The notes under the pieces are model-generated. The model worked only from the letters and a program-made list of their open reading frames with translations. It made no database searches and was not told the origin of the DNA. Positions 23,773-35,300 of a DNA stretch of 64,000 bases are shown here, in pieces. The DNA is from Escallonia rubra (Eukaryota; Streptophyta; Magnoliopsida; Escalloniales; Escalloniaceae), in assembly GCA_033065855.1 (NCBI GenBank), contig JAVXUO010001957.1, forward strand, positions 1 to 64,000, written 5' to 3'. A program made the position numbers and the translations under genes. How positions within the stretch are numbered: the first letter of the stretch is position 1; every line of letters starts with the position of its first letter.

Positions 23773-24790
23773 GGATGTAATTGAACAAGATGACAAAACT
23801 CCAATAGGTTACTTAGCATGCCATGGACGCAAGAAATGGATGAATACCTGGTCGACGTGTTGCTTGACCAGAAAAATAATGGTCAGAAATCTGATAGGAA
23901 TTTTAGTCATGCAGCATATGATGTTGCCATAAAAGCAATGAACGAACGTTTTACTGTCAAGGTAAATAAAGACAAGCTAACAAATCGTCCGAAGACTCTT
24001 AAAAAAAATGGATATTGGTGTGGAAGTGTTTAGGCACGACAGTAGTTTTGGATGGAATGATATCACAAAGCGGATTGAAGCACTACCAGAAGTTTAGGCA
24101 GAACTTATTAAGGTAAATTATGTGAGACGTTAGTCATACACATGCATGAATATTTTTTAGGTGTTTTCTTATTTCTTATTTCTATTTTTCATGGTTAGAC
24201 TTACCTTGATGCAAAAAAGGTTCGAAACTCTTCAATGCCATGTTTTACTGTCCTCCGCGAAGTATTTGAAAAAGATCGTGCAACTGGAGAAGCAAAGTGC
24301 AAAAGAAAATAATCGTCGTTGGGAAAAAAGAAGGAAGAGACACGAGACATGATGATATAGACGATATGGTAGAACAAGATGACATCATTGTTGAAAATTT
24401 TGAGGGAACGAGAGGAGCTATTCGCTGATCAATTGTCTAGCAAGTGCCAGCTGCACCTGGGCCTTCGTCAAAGAGTGGCAAGAAAAAAAAGTTCGAAGTT
24501 TGATGAATTGAATCAAATTATATCAGTGATTACAACATCGATGACAAAAATTGCAACTGCACTTGATAGAGCTACCACTGTGGCTCAACAAGGTAGACGA
24601 CGAATTTATTCGGGGCAAGAAGTTTATGCATAATTGATTAAGATTGAGGGAGCCGATAGTAATTTTCTCTTTGCCTCTTATGATTTTCTCATCTCTGATC
24701 AAACAGTTGTGGAAGGGTTTTTTGGATATCCACCTGAGATGCGTATCTCTTGGTTATCTTGGAAGATGAATAATCCTTCCAAATAGAATT
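23773..24790 (+). pseudogene. Myb/SANT-like ORF1 remnant of the Harbinger element
   Basis: MPWTQEMDEYLVDVLLDQKN (from 23818) and FSHAAYDVAIKAMNERF are the Myb_DNA-bind_3/L10-interacting-MYB type domain. Then follow DELNQIISVITTSMTKIATA (about 24505) and EGFFGYPPEMRISWLSWKM (about 24714), the usual C-terminal parts. The pieces sit in several frames with stops between, so no full protein is made. In intact elements this protein binds DNA as the transposase partner. Confidence 0.75.
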
Positions 24791-24851
24791 AAAGCTGTTG
24801 TTTAAAATTTTCTCTTTTTTAAGTCAATTTAGGATGTTTAAATAAGGACAT

Positions 24852-26351
24852 CCTTCCTCAAGCTCTATCTACCTTTCGTACAATCTCATCTTTGGACTTC
24901 AAAGTACCAGACTTTATCTCGGAAGGCGTTTGGGATGAAGGGAAACTAAGTAGTATCTTTCCTTCTCTTATAGTTGATTCTATCCAATCGATTTATATCT
25001 ATACAACAGGTTACCCTGATTAGTGTATCTGGGAGCCAACAGGAACCGAAATCTTTACGGTGCATTCAGCCTACCTTTTGTGGTATAAGGAAATATTGGT
25101 TAATCAAAATAATCTTCAACACTCCTTCAATCCGGGGGCTTCAATTCCTTCACAGACATGGAAGGCCCTTTGGCGACTTCAGATTCCAGAAAAAATGCAA
25201 CTATTCTTCTGGCAACTTCTTATTGACATATTACCCACTAGAGACGGCCTAACTCGATGCGGAATCATCAACGATCCCCTCTGTGAGCTTTGTAGCCAGG
25301 AAATTGAGACAGCTCAGCATCTCTTTTTCTGATGTCCACTCATCCGACTAGTTTGGTTTGGCAGTCCATTGGGCATTCTCACTTCCTCTCCTTTACCTTC
25401 TTTTAAATAGTGGCTCATAGCATGGCTTACTCCAACCAAAGCTTCAACCTACATATCTTCAAATCAAATTATTTTTCTAACGACCTTATGGTATATTTGG
25501 GTATACCGTAACGAGTGTATATTCAAGCATGTCTCTTTTTCTCCTTCCACTGTTTTAAATCAAGCCCATCTCTTGACCCAAACAATAAACCGTATATTTT
25601 CTAACAAAACCACGGAAAGACACAAAACACACCTTAATAGCTACTCCCAGATATACAAACCGAAGCTTCACAACCTTTTACCTGTTCATCTTCACTCTGT
25701 GAACCAATCTTGTCTATGTATCAATCCCGATATCTTTCATCTCTATATTGCATCCTACTGGGATAAAGAGAGCTTAAAGGCGGGACTAGGGATCTTTATT
25801 TTCAATGTTGAATGTATACATGTACAAAGCTGGAGCTCTAGTTTTTCGGCTGCCACACAACAGTTAGCCTTGGCTAAATCACTCTTACATACTTGCACCT
25901 GGGCTCGACTTCACAACTTAAAGCATATCATAATTCATATTGACTCTTTATACCTGCTCTCGCAGATGGCGGATGCTGATACGTTGGATTGCATGGTAAA
26001 GCCTATAATATATGATATATGCCATCTATGCTCCTCTTTTGATAAGTGCAGTTTAACCACCGGTGATCCAGACATATTTCAAGAAGTCAAACTGTTTGCC
26101 ATGACGGTAAGAATGGCAAACTCTTTCACAAACCAGGAGTGACTTCTTATCTTATGAAGCGAATGAGAGGAATCATTTTGTGGTCTTACTAGTCTGTGCT
26201 TTACTAGTTTTTAATAGGAGTATTTTGTCGAGCTTCACTATTTAATATCCCCTTTTGTAATTTACTGTTTTATGGTACTCTAGGCAAGACTGTTAATTGA
26301 ACTTTTTATTTGATATTAATGCAAGCCTGAAAATTTCCAAAAAAAAAAAAA
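24852..26351 (+). mobile_element. 5'-truncated L1-type LINE with poly(A) and 8-bp TSD
   Basis: The frame opens mid-protein (DFKVPDFISEGVWDEGKL), then a zf-RVT domain, about 25140-25350 (LWRLQIPEKMQLFFWQLL, PLCELC, ETAQHLFF), and an RNase-H-like domain, about 25730-26140 (AGLGIFIFN, LALAKSLLHTC, IIIHIDSLYLLSQM). It ends in a run of about 15 A. AAGGACAT flanks it at 24844-24851 and 26352-26359 (its first two A's merge with the poly(A)). The reverse transcriptase is missing and at least one stop (25330) and one frameshift break the rest. Insertion was into the Harbinger remnant. Confidence 0.8.
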
Positions 26352-26359
26352 AGGACATG

Positions 26360-26740
26360 AGTTTAATCTCGTGATATTTATTGTTTTTATAAGAGTTGCT
26401 TTAATATCAGTATTATTTGGATGTCTATAGTTTTTTTGTATTAAATTTGTTTTGGATATCGTTTTTATCCTTCACATCAATTTTAACTAATGTTTGTTTT
26501 TAAACTTAGAAGTCTTAAAAGGATATTATTGTCAAAAGCACAATTCCTTATGTCTTCCAAACAAAAAGAAAAGAATTCTGGGCAATTGAATTCTAATTTG
26601 TTCCTAACAGAAAAGTTAGAATAATAACTTTCCAAATTCTATTTGAATTCCAATTCCAAAAAAAATTGATTCCAAATCCAAATCAAACTACGGGTATCTT
26701 TTTTCTCAATTAAAGAAGCAACTCTACTCACGCGCTTCAA
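26360..26740. other. AT-rich sequence, probable continuation of the split Harbinger element
   Basis: No coding frame was seen. Repeated AATTCCAATTCCAA/CCAAATCCAAATC words around 26620-26690 resemble subterminal sequence of non-autonomous DNA elements. Assignment to the Harbinger element rests only on position across the LINE. Confidence 0.35.
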
Positions 26741-26856
26741 TCACCAGTATAACCAGCTACGTCTTTCACCAGTATAACCCTCGCCACTTTCGCCGCCGAT
26801 ATCGGAGGGTCGCGTTCTGCTCTGACGCACCGCCGGCGCCGCGACTGTCACCGAAG
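26740..26856 (+). other. putative non-coding first exon of the CWF19L2 gene
   Basis: This GC-rich island in AT-rich surroundings has leader-like sequence with a doubled CACCAGTATAACC and ends CACCGAAG/GTTAGCC, a plausible donor. It lies about 5.4 kb upstream of an acceptor at 32270 (TTCTGCAG/TTAG) that precedes the coding start. Transcript evidence is absent, so the link is inference. Confidence 0.4.
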
Positions 26857-28133
26857 GTTAGCCTCTCAGTCGCTCGACATCTATCATTCGGTTTATCACC
26901 GTATACAGTCTCGAAGTCGTACCCTAGCCTGTTAGAAATTGCTTGTCAAATTAGTTCGTCGAATGTGAAGCTGTACCTTTTTGTGCGATTTATATGCTGA
27001 ATATTGGTGAATCCTGAGATTAACCGCGTAATTGGTGAATGCTGTTGTTACTGATTATTGGTTAAAATAGTTGCTTCATTGTAATTGTTATTTTCACCTT
27101 TTTTTTAATAAACTTTTCAGGAATCTGACTGAATTGTTGTTACTGACAGATGTATACACTTGTCCAATTTTCTCTTTCTTTTCTGTCCGGAGAGGCTGTC
27201 TCGACCCCAATGTGCTATTCCACCCCCTCGTATGTCGCTATAAAGGATAATTGTCACTACAGTGAATTTATTAGCGGTAACAAGGGGGGTGGAAATAGCC
27301 TTATCTTTTTCCACTTTGGAAGGATAAATATCATGGCCAGTTCTATTCAGTACTAGCTTCAATTTATTTTGCAAGCCATAATTTAGGGCTAGTATTCACT
27401 GTTTTGTTCCTTTTGTTGCCCGTTTGACTTCTATTTAGCTCAAAAAAGAAGTCTGCATTAGCAAAAAAACCTTTACTGTGATGACGTTTCTGTTAGCAAA
27501 AAACCTTGTATGAGAATTTTACGTTATCCTGTTGTTAGTGGTAGAGTGGGGCTCGGGCATTTTTAGTATTTGGGGTTTTTTAACAAGAGCACTTGTGGCG
27601 GGGCAAATGTTACTAGTGGGAACATGTGTTCAAAGTTTTTCATACACGTGAAAGTTGGGGGTTGCTTATAGATGATTTACTGGTGGTGTAATCTAACTAA
27701 GTCCTAGTTAGATTACATTTATAGGATTCCTAGTTATCTAAGTAAGTCCTCCTGGGACAGTGGTTGTGGAGAAATCCTAGGCTGTGGATGGCTCCAGAGG
27801 TTGGGTTACGGCGTTTTGTGTAGGTGAGCAGAGGAGCATTGCAGATAGGGGGCCGCTGGTCCTTTTTTTGGGATTGGACAAGTTTGGAATGCCCCAAAGG
27901 TTGGATTAGGGTCCTTATGGGGTCGGTTTGTCGTACAGCATTGCAGGATTGTGGCCTAGTTTTGTGAGGCTATCTTTATTGTTGGGCAAGAGGAGAAGAG
28001 TGATGTTATGGATCACGAGTGCCAGTGTTGCAGAGTCAGAGTCAGTAAGAAGCGATTGAAGGATTGGGAGTGGATCTTAATATGCTTATCCAGAAGTGAT
28101 CCGACCCAGCAAACCACAAGCGCACAAACCCAT

Positions 28134-28136
<3 letters not shown>

Positions 28137-28164
<28 letters not shown>

Positions 28165-28191
28165 TTATATATATATATATATACATACATA
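28137..28191. repeat. (CT)n(AT)n compound microsatellite
   Basis: About 13 CT units pass directly into TA units and ACATACATATACATAC. Confidence 0.95.
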
Positions 28192-29120
28192 TACATACCG
28201 CAGTCATAAATAATGATACCGTTGTCCCCTGATTAGAAATTCAAACATCAAAAAAGTTCTTAATTGCTTCGTAAACTTATCATTCGCCAAACTACATGGA
28301 ACCCTTAAATTAGAACTTAGATTTGAAACTTGTGCAAAATTAGAGTTAAAACCTGTTCTCAAGGGTGTAGATGGAAGATTCTAATTTTATTGAGGCAAAT
28401 GTTTAGTTTTGTAGTATATACAGGTCAAAACATGAGTTTCAAGGATATATCTGAAAGTTGTCGAAAGGTTTGTGGGTTTTTAAATACAAGTTTGTAATGG
28501 TTTGGGGCCTAGGTAGCACGGACACCGTGTCCGACACCGACACCGACACCGACCGAGACACCGCAATTTTAAAAAAACCAGATTTTGGACACCGCTGAAT
28601 TTATATATATATATATATATAGGGAGCTGATCCCTTGACAGCGCTGGCAAAATAGGACATCTTGCCAGCGCGATCTGACCGTCCATCCTGAAAGATGGAC
28701 TGCCCAGATCGCGCCTTTTTCGTATACTGTCAGTCGTCCGCGACACTATATCGCGGACGGACTTTTTTACCTTTTTGCCCCTCCGACCCGTCCGCTACAC
28801 TATATCGCGGACGGTCCAAATATTTTTTTTACTTTTTTTTAAGTTCGTCCGCTACATAATGTAGCGGACGATTTTTTGACAAAAATATCCTCATGTTCCA
28901 TCCGCTACATTATGTAGCAGAGGAGTAGGCAGGCATTATTTTTTTGTTCTGTCCTTTCTCTAATTGTTCTTCTGACATCTCTCTCTCGTTTCTCTCAATG
29001 TCCTTTCTCTTTCTCTGTCCTTCCTCAACCACAGCAACAGGATGAAGAAGAAGTGGAAGGTTCAATTTCTCGTTTAAAACCTTGACAGCCCTCTTGCTCT
29101 TCTTCCCCCCATGGCAGCAG

Positions 29121-29315
29121 TTGTTTATTCAGTCTGCTTTAATCGATATGTATTGCAAGTGTGGGGATATGGGTTCGGGGAGGAAGTTTTTCTATGGCTC
29201 GATGGAAAGGAATGCTATTTCTTGGACTGCTCTGATGTCGGGTTATGTCTCAAATGGGAGGCTTGAACAGACTTTAAGATTGATAGTCTGGATGCAGCAA
29301 GAAGGGTTCAAACCA
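29121..29315 (+). pseudogene. captured PPR protein fragment
   Basis: ALIDMYCKCGDMGSGRKFFY, then ERNAISWTALMSGYVSNGRL and WMQQEGFKP, are P/L/S-type pentatricopeptide repeats. They resemble a chloroplast-type PPR protein (At1g71460-like, from memory). About 65 residues, roughly two repeats, were captured. The frame continues through the element into the lectin piece. Confidence 0.85.
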
Positions 29316-29317
29316 AG

Positions 29318-29449
29318 ATCGACTCGAAGAAGAGGCTGGCGAAGGGGAGGAAGAGCGACCGGTATGCTCCACGCGCCGGCGATAGCTTGCCGGAATCGGT
29401 GGACTGGAGGGCCAAAGGTGACGTTGCTCCGGTCAAAGATCAAGGAAGC
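29318..29449 (+). pseudogene. captured papain-like cysteine protease fragment
   Basis: Read in a different frame from its neighbours: [19 protein letters not shown], then [13 protein letters not shown]. This is the propeptide/mature junction of RD21-like C1A proteases. It stops just before the CGSCW active-site cysteine, so no protease activity is possible. Confidence 0.85.
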
Positions 29450-29471
29450 CGTCGAAAGTCCGGCCACCATC

Positions 29472-29798
29472 AGCAACAATGCCCTGCGGGTCACGCCGGA
29501 AAGTATTAACAGCGAGGTCTTCAGCCTCAAAAACCGGTCCGGCAGGGTCATGCTCCGTACACCTTTCAAGCTTTGGGATGGCCAAAACGTGGGTTCTTTC
29601 AACGCTTCCTTCCTCATGAACATTTTCCGGCCGGGCAACGCCACTGCCGGAGAAGGCATCGCTTTCGTTATCGCGCCGGACCTCAGCCTGCCAGGCAACA
29701 GCCACGGGCAGTACCTTGGCCTGACAAACTCGACCACTGACGGCAAATCTAGTAACCAGATCGTGGCCGTAGAGTTCGACACTAGCATGTCGTCGTGA
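29472..29798 (+). pseudogene. captured legume-lectin domain fragment
   Basis: SEVFSLKNRSGRVMLRTPFK, SFNASFLMNI, GEGIAFVIAPDLSLP and QIVAVEFDTSMSS are the N-terminal half of the L-type lectin domain, as found in lectin receptor kinases. It ends at the VEFDT strand where metal-binding residues begin. It shares the frame of the PPR fragment, giving a 238-codon chimeric frame 29082-29798. Confidence 0.85.
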
Positions 29799-30352
29799 TG
29801 GGTTCGTGGGTAAGCAGCCATGACTGCCGTGAGAAGGTGAAGGCGAGGGGATTGGTGCGCCTGTGTGTGAAAAAAGAAGGAGAGGGGAGTAGCATCAGGT
29901 TGCTGCCTGGCATGAGAGTGCATGTCTGCGTGTGTGAGGGAGAAATGAACAAAGGGAGAAGAAGAGCCACTGCCGTGAGGCAGTAGCACTGTTACTTGAA
30001 TGTCTTTTCTTGGAGCCTGAACCCAAAGTCGCCAATGTCGGCGCATAATTTTAACGAGAGAAAGGACAGAACAAAAAAATAATGCCTGCCTACTCCTCCG
30101 CTACATAATGTAGCGGATGGAACATGAGGAACTTAAAAAAAAAGTAAAAAAAATATTTGGACCGTCCGCGATATAGTGTAGCGGACGGGTCGGAGGGGCA
30201 AAAAGGTAAAAAAGTCCGTCCGCGATATAGTGTCGCGGACGACTGACAGTATACGAAAAAGGCGCGATCTGGGCAGTCCATCTTTCAGGATGGACGGTCA
30301 GATCGCGCTGGCAAGATGTCCTATTTTGCCAGCGCTGTCAAGGGATCAGCTC

Positions 30353-30386
<34 letters not shown>

Positions 30387-31077
30387 GACATATACACACA
30401 CATACACACATCTCAATTGGAGCAACTAAATTTCGTTCAAAATGGATGAGAAAGAAAGCAAGTAACATGAAATAGTCTCAACAGTAACAAGAAAAAAGGT
30501 CGGCAACAAGAAAGCAGTTGAATGTCTCAACAGTACCAAGATTAGAGTCTCAACAATAATAAGAGAGAAGGAAAAAAGACATGAGACCAAAGGTATGAAG
30601 GAGAGGTTTTATATAGTTAGATGGTCTGTAAATGAGGTCGAAAATGTTGACCTATCTTTCTCTAGACTGGCAAGCTTGGATGCTTTAGGCAACAAAAAGA
30701 AAGAAAAGACAAAGAGATGAGAGATAAAGAAGAAGGTACCTTTTGTTGGGTCGATCTGATTAAGGTTTGGCCTAAAAGTTCATTTCTAAAAAACTCCAGA
30801 TTTATCCCTCAAATAAATTTGAAATATTGTATTTTGGCCCCATACGAGTGCACATTTCTTCACAAGGTGTCTGACACTTCTTAAAGAGGTGTCCGACACA
30901 TCTTCGAGAGGTGTCCGACACGGTGTCCGGTAATTAAAAAATAAATAAATAAATTCGGACACCGTTGAGAGGTGTCGGACACGTGTCCGGAGGTGTCGGT
31001 GAGGTGTCGAGGTGTCGGTAAGTGTCGGACACCATACCTCGTCCTATAAGAGGTGTCGGTGCTTCCTAGTTTGGGGC

Positions 31078-32270
31078 TATATATAATTGTTTAAAATTTA
31101 GGGGGTCAAATATAATTGTGCAAACCTTAGGTTTTGCTTTGGACCATAAACCCAATTCATTTTTCAATCCATTTACCACTGGATCAAAATGGATTGGATG
31201 TATTCGGATTTGCCTTTTATGGATTGGATATTATCAAGAGGCTTGCTTACCACGTCAGTGCTGGATTTGGCAGTGGCTTGGTCTGGGATGAGGTTCAGAC
31301 AGGATTTCAGTGATTGGGAGCTTGAGTCTATACACTCCTTTACATTGTACAGGAAATTAAGCTGCCAGGGCCGGTGATGACTGTCTTTCATGAATTCTGA
31401 ATAAAGGGCGGGGGGTTGTTCGTTCCTTTTGTTGCCCTTCATGTGAAGTTTTAAAGAGTTTTTTCCTGTAGATGAGTACTTGGATGTGCTCTGCACCTTC
31501 TGTGGTAGCTTTCTTTTTGTGCCAGCAGTTTCGAGGAAAGGGCAGATCTTGACTACTAGGTAACTGGTGATCATTTGCTGCTCTATTATGAGGCGGCCTG
31601 TAGCTTTTGAGTCTTCTTCTTGCATTTTTTGGGGTCTAGTCAGTCATGCCAAGGACAATAAGTGATTTGATGATAGGCAGAGGTGGAGGCTGGCGTCATT
31701 GTGGGTCATATGTCGTCCATTTGGAGAGAGAGGAATAGGCGCACTTCATGGAGTGAATTGCATCTCATTTCCTATATGATACTGAGCCTACAATTTTTCT
31801 GGGCTTAAAAGGATTTTCCGAAGTCTGCCATGGCATTTGTTGATTGGTCAATACATATATTTTTTGTGCCTTGGCCGGGTGATCTTGTTTTGCTTGCCTT
31901 GAGTCCCTTTGGAGTTCTTGGTCTTGAAATTTTGATTTTGTTTTGCTTGGAAACTTTGCCTCGCTCTGGGGCCTTTCCAATACAATTGACTTGTCAACAC
32001 TAGAAAGACAAGAGACGCACCCCACCCTTTTTTAATTGATGGGGTGGACTAGCAACTGCTAGTGCTGACTGCTGAGAGAGTCCCTCCCTTCTTGCTATTA
32101 TACGTTTGTTTATTTCCTTTCCTTAATGATTTAGTTACTTAATGTAGAATAATAATACAAATTCAGTAATTACCTTAATGAATGTCATTGCATGCACCCG
32201 TTTAACTATCTCGATGATATATTAATGGGCTTTTCTTATCTCCTGTCTTGATTCTGCAGTTAGTGGACAG
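31078..32270. other. putative 5' intron of the CWF19L2 gene, nothing else seen
   Basis: T-rich sequence on the plus strand, with no recognisable coding frame or repeat. It ends in an acceptor-like TTGATTCTGCAG at about 32270. Confidence 0.5.
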
Positions 32271-32315
32271 CATTGGACAAACCAAAATTTTCTTTGATTT
32301 TTGAGAAACAGATCA

Positions 32316-35300
32316 ATGGCCTTACCGTTCAAGGTAATCAATTTTACTTCTTCAGCTTATTTTCTGTGTACGTATCCATGTACGTGTGTAGATGCATGTA
32401 CATATATAGATATGCATATCCATGTATATGCTACCAGTGATTTACGTGCTTACACATGATAGTATTTTGTTATTATGTTGTTTTTGGAAATAATAATAAT
32501 AACGGATATGATTGGAGTAGAGAGGACTTACAAGCTACCATGAGCAAAAACATGGACAAAGTTCTCTAACATGGTACAATTACCAACTATGATTTGCCTC
32601 GGACCAAATATGAATACTAAAAGCAGAAAACAGTATAATCAATAGCTTTGAATATTTATTTGTCATAAGTTCAATAGCTTGAAAGGTTTTCCTGGTGTTT
32701 GTATCTTTTGCTAAATTAGTAAAATATATTGATGCTTCAATTATTCGGTGTTGTATATGAATTTTTCATTAGAATGATGAGAAATATGAATCCTTGAATT
32801 GATTGATTACTAACTTGAGTAGAAAAGAATTGGTAACTTCCCTTTTGGAGCTAAATTGCGTTGTTCCTTCAATGTCATTCTCTGTTAACTACTGAACGTT
32901 GCACTATTAATTGTGCAGGACGTATCAGTTCGTCATGCTGATATGAAAGTGCCTAAGCTTCATGATTCTGTATCCTGGGGGAAGCGGAAAAGACAAGCTA
33001 TGTCTACTAAGGATGCAGACTTGATATCTTCTGCAAGGTCCAGCTTAAACAAGTTTGCCAATGATGGAAGTTTCACGTGCCAAGTTATGCATCAGAAAAG
33101 AGACGATTCTGGTGGTTTTTCATATGCCAGACATGACAGAAACATAGAGTCAGAACAGGTTTCATCAGCCCCATCCATTTCATCAGAATCCAAGAAATCT
33201 AGCCAAGATTATGCAGCTGTTAATACAGCATTGAGTGCAAACCAGTTGACTGCAAAGGTTATGCAGCTTCGTATGAAAGGAAAGCATGATGAAGCAGAAA
33301 AACTTATGGTGAGAAACTACTTTATGTCACATTTTTGGAACTCGTCCCTGATATCACTTGAGCACCTGTTTGTAGGAAGTTAGAGATATCATTACCAACT
33401 TCTATAACAATGCTAACTTTTGTCATGGCTGTTAATTTTTGGCCATTTACGCCTTTCTCCCTTTACATGTTTTTTTATCCTCGTTCCATTATAAAATCAT
33501 TTATCTTACATCAGATAGTCAAGATTGTAGAGAGAGAGCTTGAAAGCTCAGCTTGCCCGTTATCACTCGCAATGAGTGCTTAAACATTTTAGTTGTATAC
33601 TCAAGCTGCTAGTTTCCCTTTTCACTGGTCTTCAGCCTTTTTCACAAACTATGTGAATATATAGCTTGCCCTTTGTATTAGTACATACTTTTCGACTGGT
33701 CTCTATGGTAATTAATTTTATCCAATCTCCATGGCAATCAACTGTATGTATAGTGTTCTACTTTCCTAACTTTCCTGTTGTATACTGTTGTTATTAGTGA
33801 TTTGATCCTGCAGTATTATTATATATATCTGTATGATTCCGTGCAACAATCTGAAGTTTAAGAACATTGATTGCAAAAAATGAGACTGTTTTTTCTGAAG
33901 GTTCTCCCATTCCTCGTTTGAAGTTACATCCCTAAAGTGAGCTGATAACGTAGGATGGAAAAGTTTGGTTTTAAGAGTGAATTGGGTTGCTGGTCACATC
34001 TTTAAGTTGGCCTTTTAAGATTTGTAATGAATTCCTCAGTGATTTGTTCTTTTACGCCAGGGTCGCCCTAATTGCCTTGAAGAACTGTGTTTCTCACTTC
34101 CTACGAGAGATTTTCTTGATTTATTCTTTTGTACCTCAAATTATGGGAAGAACACAAATTTCTAGGGCCAAAGTATAATGGACTTCAGTGTTGCTTACTT
34201 TACTAATACGCAGCTTTCTTCTTTGTTTCTTATTAGAAAGTGGCAGATAAAATGAAGGCAAAGCACGATTCTGTTGATGAAACACAAAGACCCCAAGATG
34301 ATGGAAGAAGCAGGTATTTTTGCATCTATCTTTAAATTATGCTGTTCCTATGAATTGCGGATAGAATATTAAAGCTGTTATTGCATCTGACTCTCCCAAA
34401 TAAGATAAGACTGTTCTTGTGTTACTCTATTAAAGGAAATGGCCTGCCCATATTTCTTTTCTTGTCATTCCAATAACATTTTTTTTCCCTTTTTGGATCA
34501 TATAACATTCACATTCTTTCTGCGGTTTTACAACTAAGTCGTGTCAATGTTGTGATATTTCTCACTAGATATGTAAAGCATTACCTGACAAACCGGCAAA
34601 AGAAGAAAGAGGAGGATGCTGACTCTTACCTAGCTCAACAGATAGTGCAAAACGAACTGTACACCATAGCTGGTGGGGCAGATGGTGAATATGATTACGA
34701 TGGGGCTCCAAGGAGAAAGATTCGGAAGAAAGAGGGCAATGATCACAAGTCAACTCAGAAGGCTAGTTTTGCAAACCGAATCTTGACTCAGCAAGAGCGC
34801 TGCCAATATTGCTTTGAGAATCCCAAGCGGCCACGACACCTAATTGTTGCAATAGCCAACTTTACCTATCTGATGTTACCACAGTGGCAACCCATTGTGC
34901 CGGGTCATTGCTGCATATTACCTATGCAGGTGAGTTACACTAGTGCATCTACTTGTCTTGTTCTGTATAGCTTGCATTTATCAAGACAAGGACTGTGTCT
35001 TGCCAGTACTCATTATCTGGGTTGATTTTTGGGTGTCTTTTGCTCCTGTTGGTTAGAGGGATGGAAAAAGGTACCTGGAAGGCTTTGTTTAGGATTGTAC
35101 AGGAAGAAAAGAGGATAGGACCCGGAAGGCTTTGTTTATAAGAAATTTGAATTTTTAAATGCTTTGGAGATGAAAGTAGAATCATTTTTGGATGCTTAGA
35201 TTATCAGCTTGATGCAAGCATTCACCATGATTCCACTACCACTACAACTGCCACAAGAAATATATTCTTATTCTTATCAGCTTAGATTGTTTCCTATTTA

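Larger units (their letters stand above)
22985..24843 (+). mobile_element. decayed PIF/Harbinger transposon (left part of split element)
   Basis: The region holds remnants of the two proteins typical of PIF/Harbinger elements, both on the plus strand: a HARBI1-like DDE transposase end and then a Myb/SANT-like ORF. A LINE is inserted at 24852, and Harbinger-like flank probably resumes at 26360. Terminal inverted repeats were not located, and the N-terminal half of the transposase is missing on the left. Confidence 0.7.
28622..30354 (+). mobile_element. Pack-type TIR transposon carrying three captured gene fragments
   Basis: Ends read GGGAGCTGATCCC and the exact inverse. The inverted arms run 28622-28960 and about 30050-30354 with near-identical sequence, including inner palindromes such as TCCGCGACACTATATCGCGGA. 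It sits in a (TA)n tract, so the target duplication cannot be read. Between the arms lie pieces of a PPR protein, a papain-like protease and a legume lectin, all in sense orientation. Long TIRs with captured exons are the Pack-MULE pattern; superfamily is inferred. No transposase is present. Confidence 0.85.
28509..31069. mobile_element. hAT-like element with perfect 8-bp TSD, host of a nested Pack element
   Basis: TTTGGGGC occurs at 28501-28508 and again at 31070-31077. The ends are inverted: CTAGGTAGCACGGACACC on the left and GGTGTCGGTGCTTCCTAG on the right. Subterminal GTGTCGG/CCGACAC words are repeated many times at both ends (28520-28590 and 30860-31050), as in hAT elements whose transposase binds subterminal motifs. 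Without the inserted element it is about 830 bp and has no transposase. The 8-bp duplication supports hAT. Confidence 0.8.

Noticed and set aside
29243-30046. 267-codon minus-strand frame
   Set aside because: Antisense of the captured protease and lectin fragments, which have clear sense homology.
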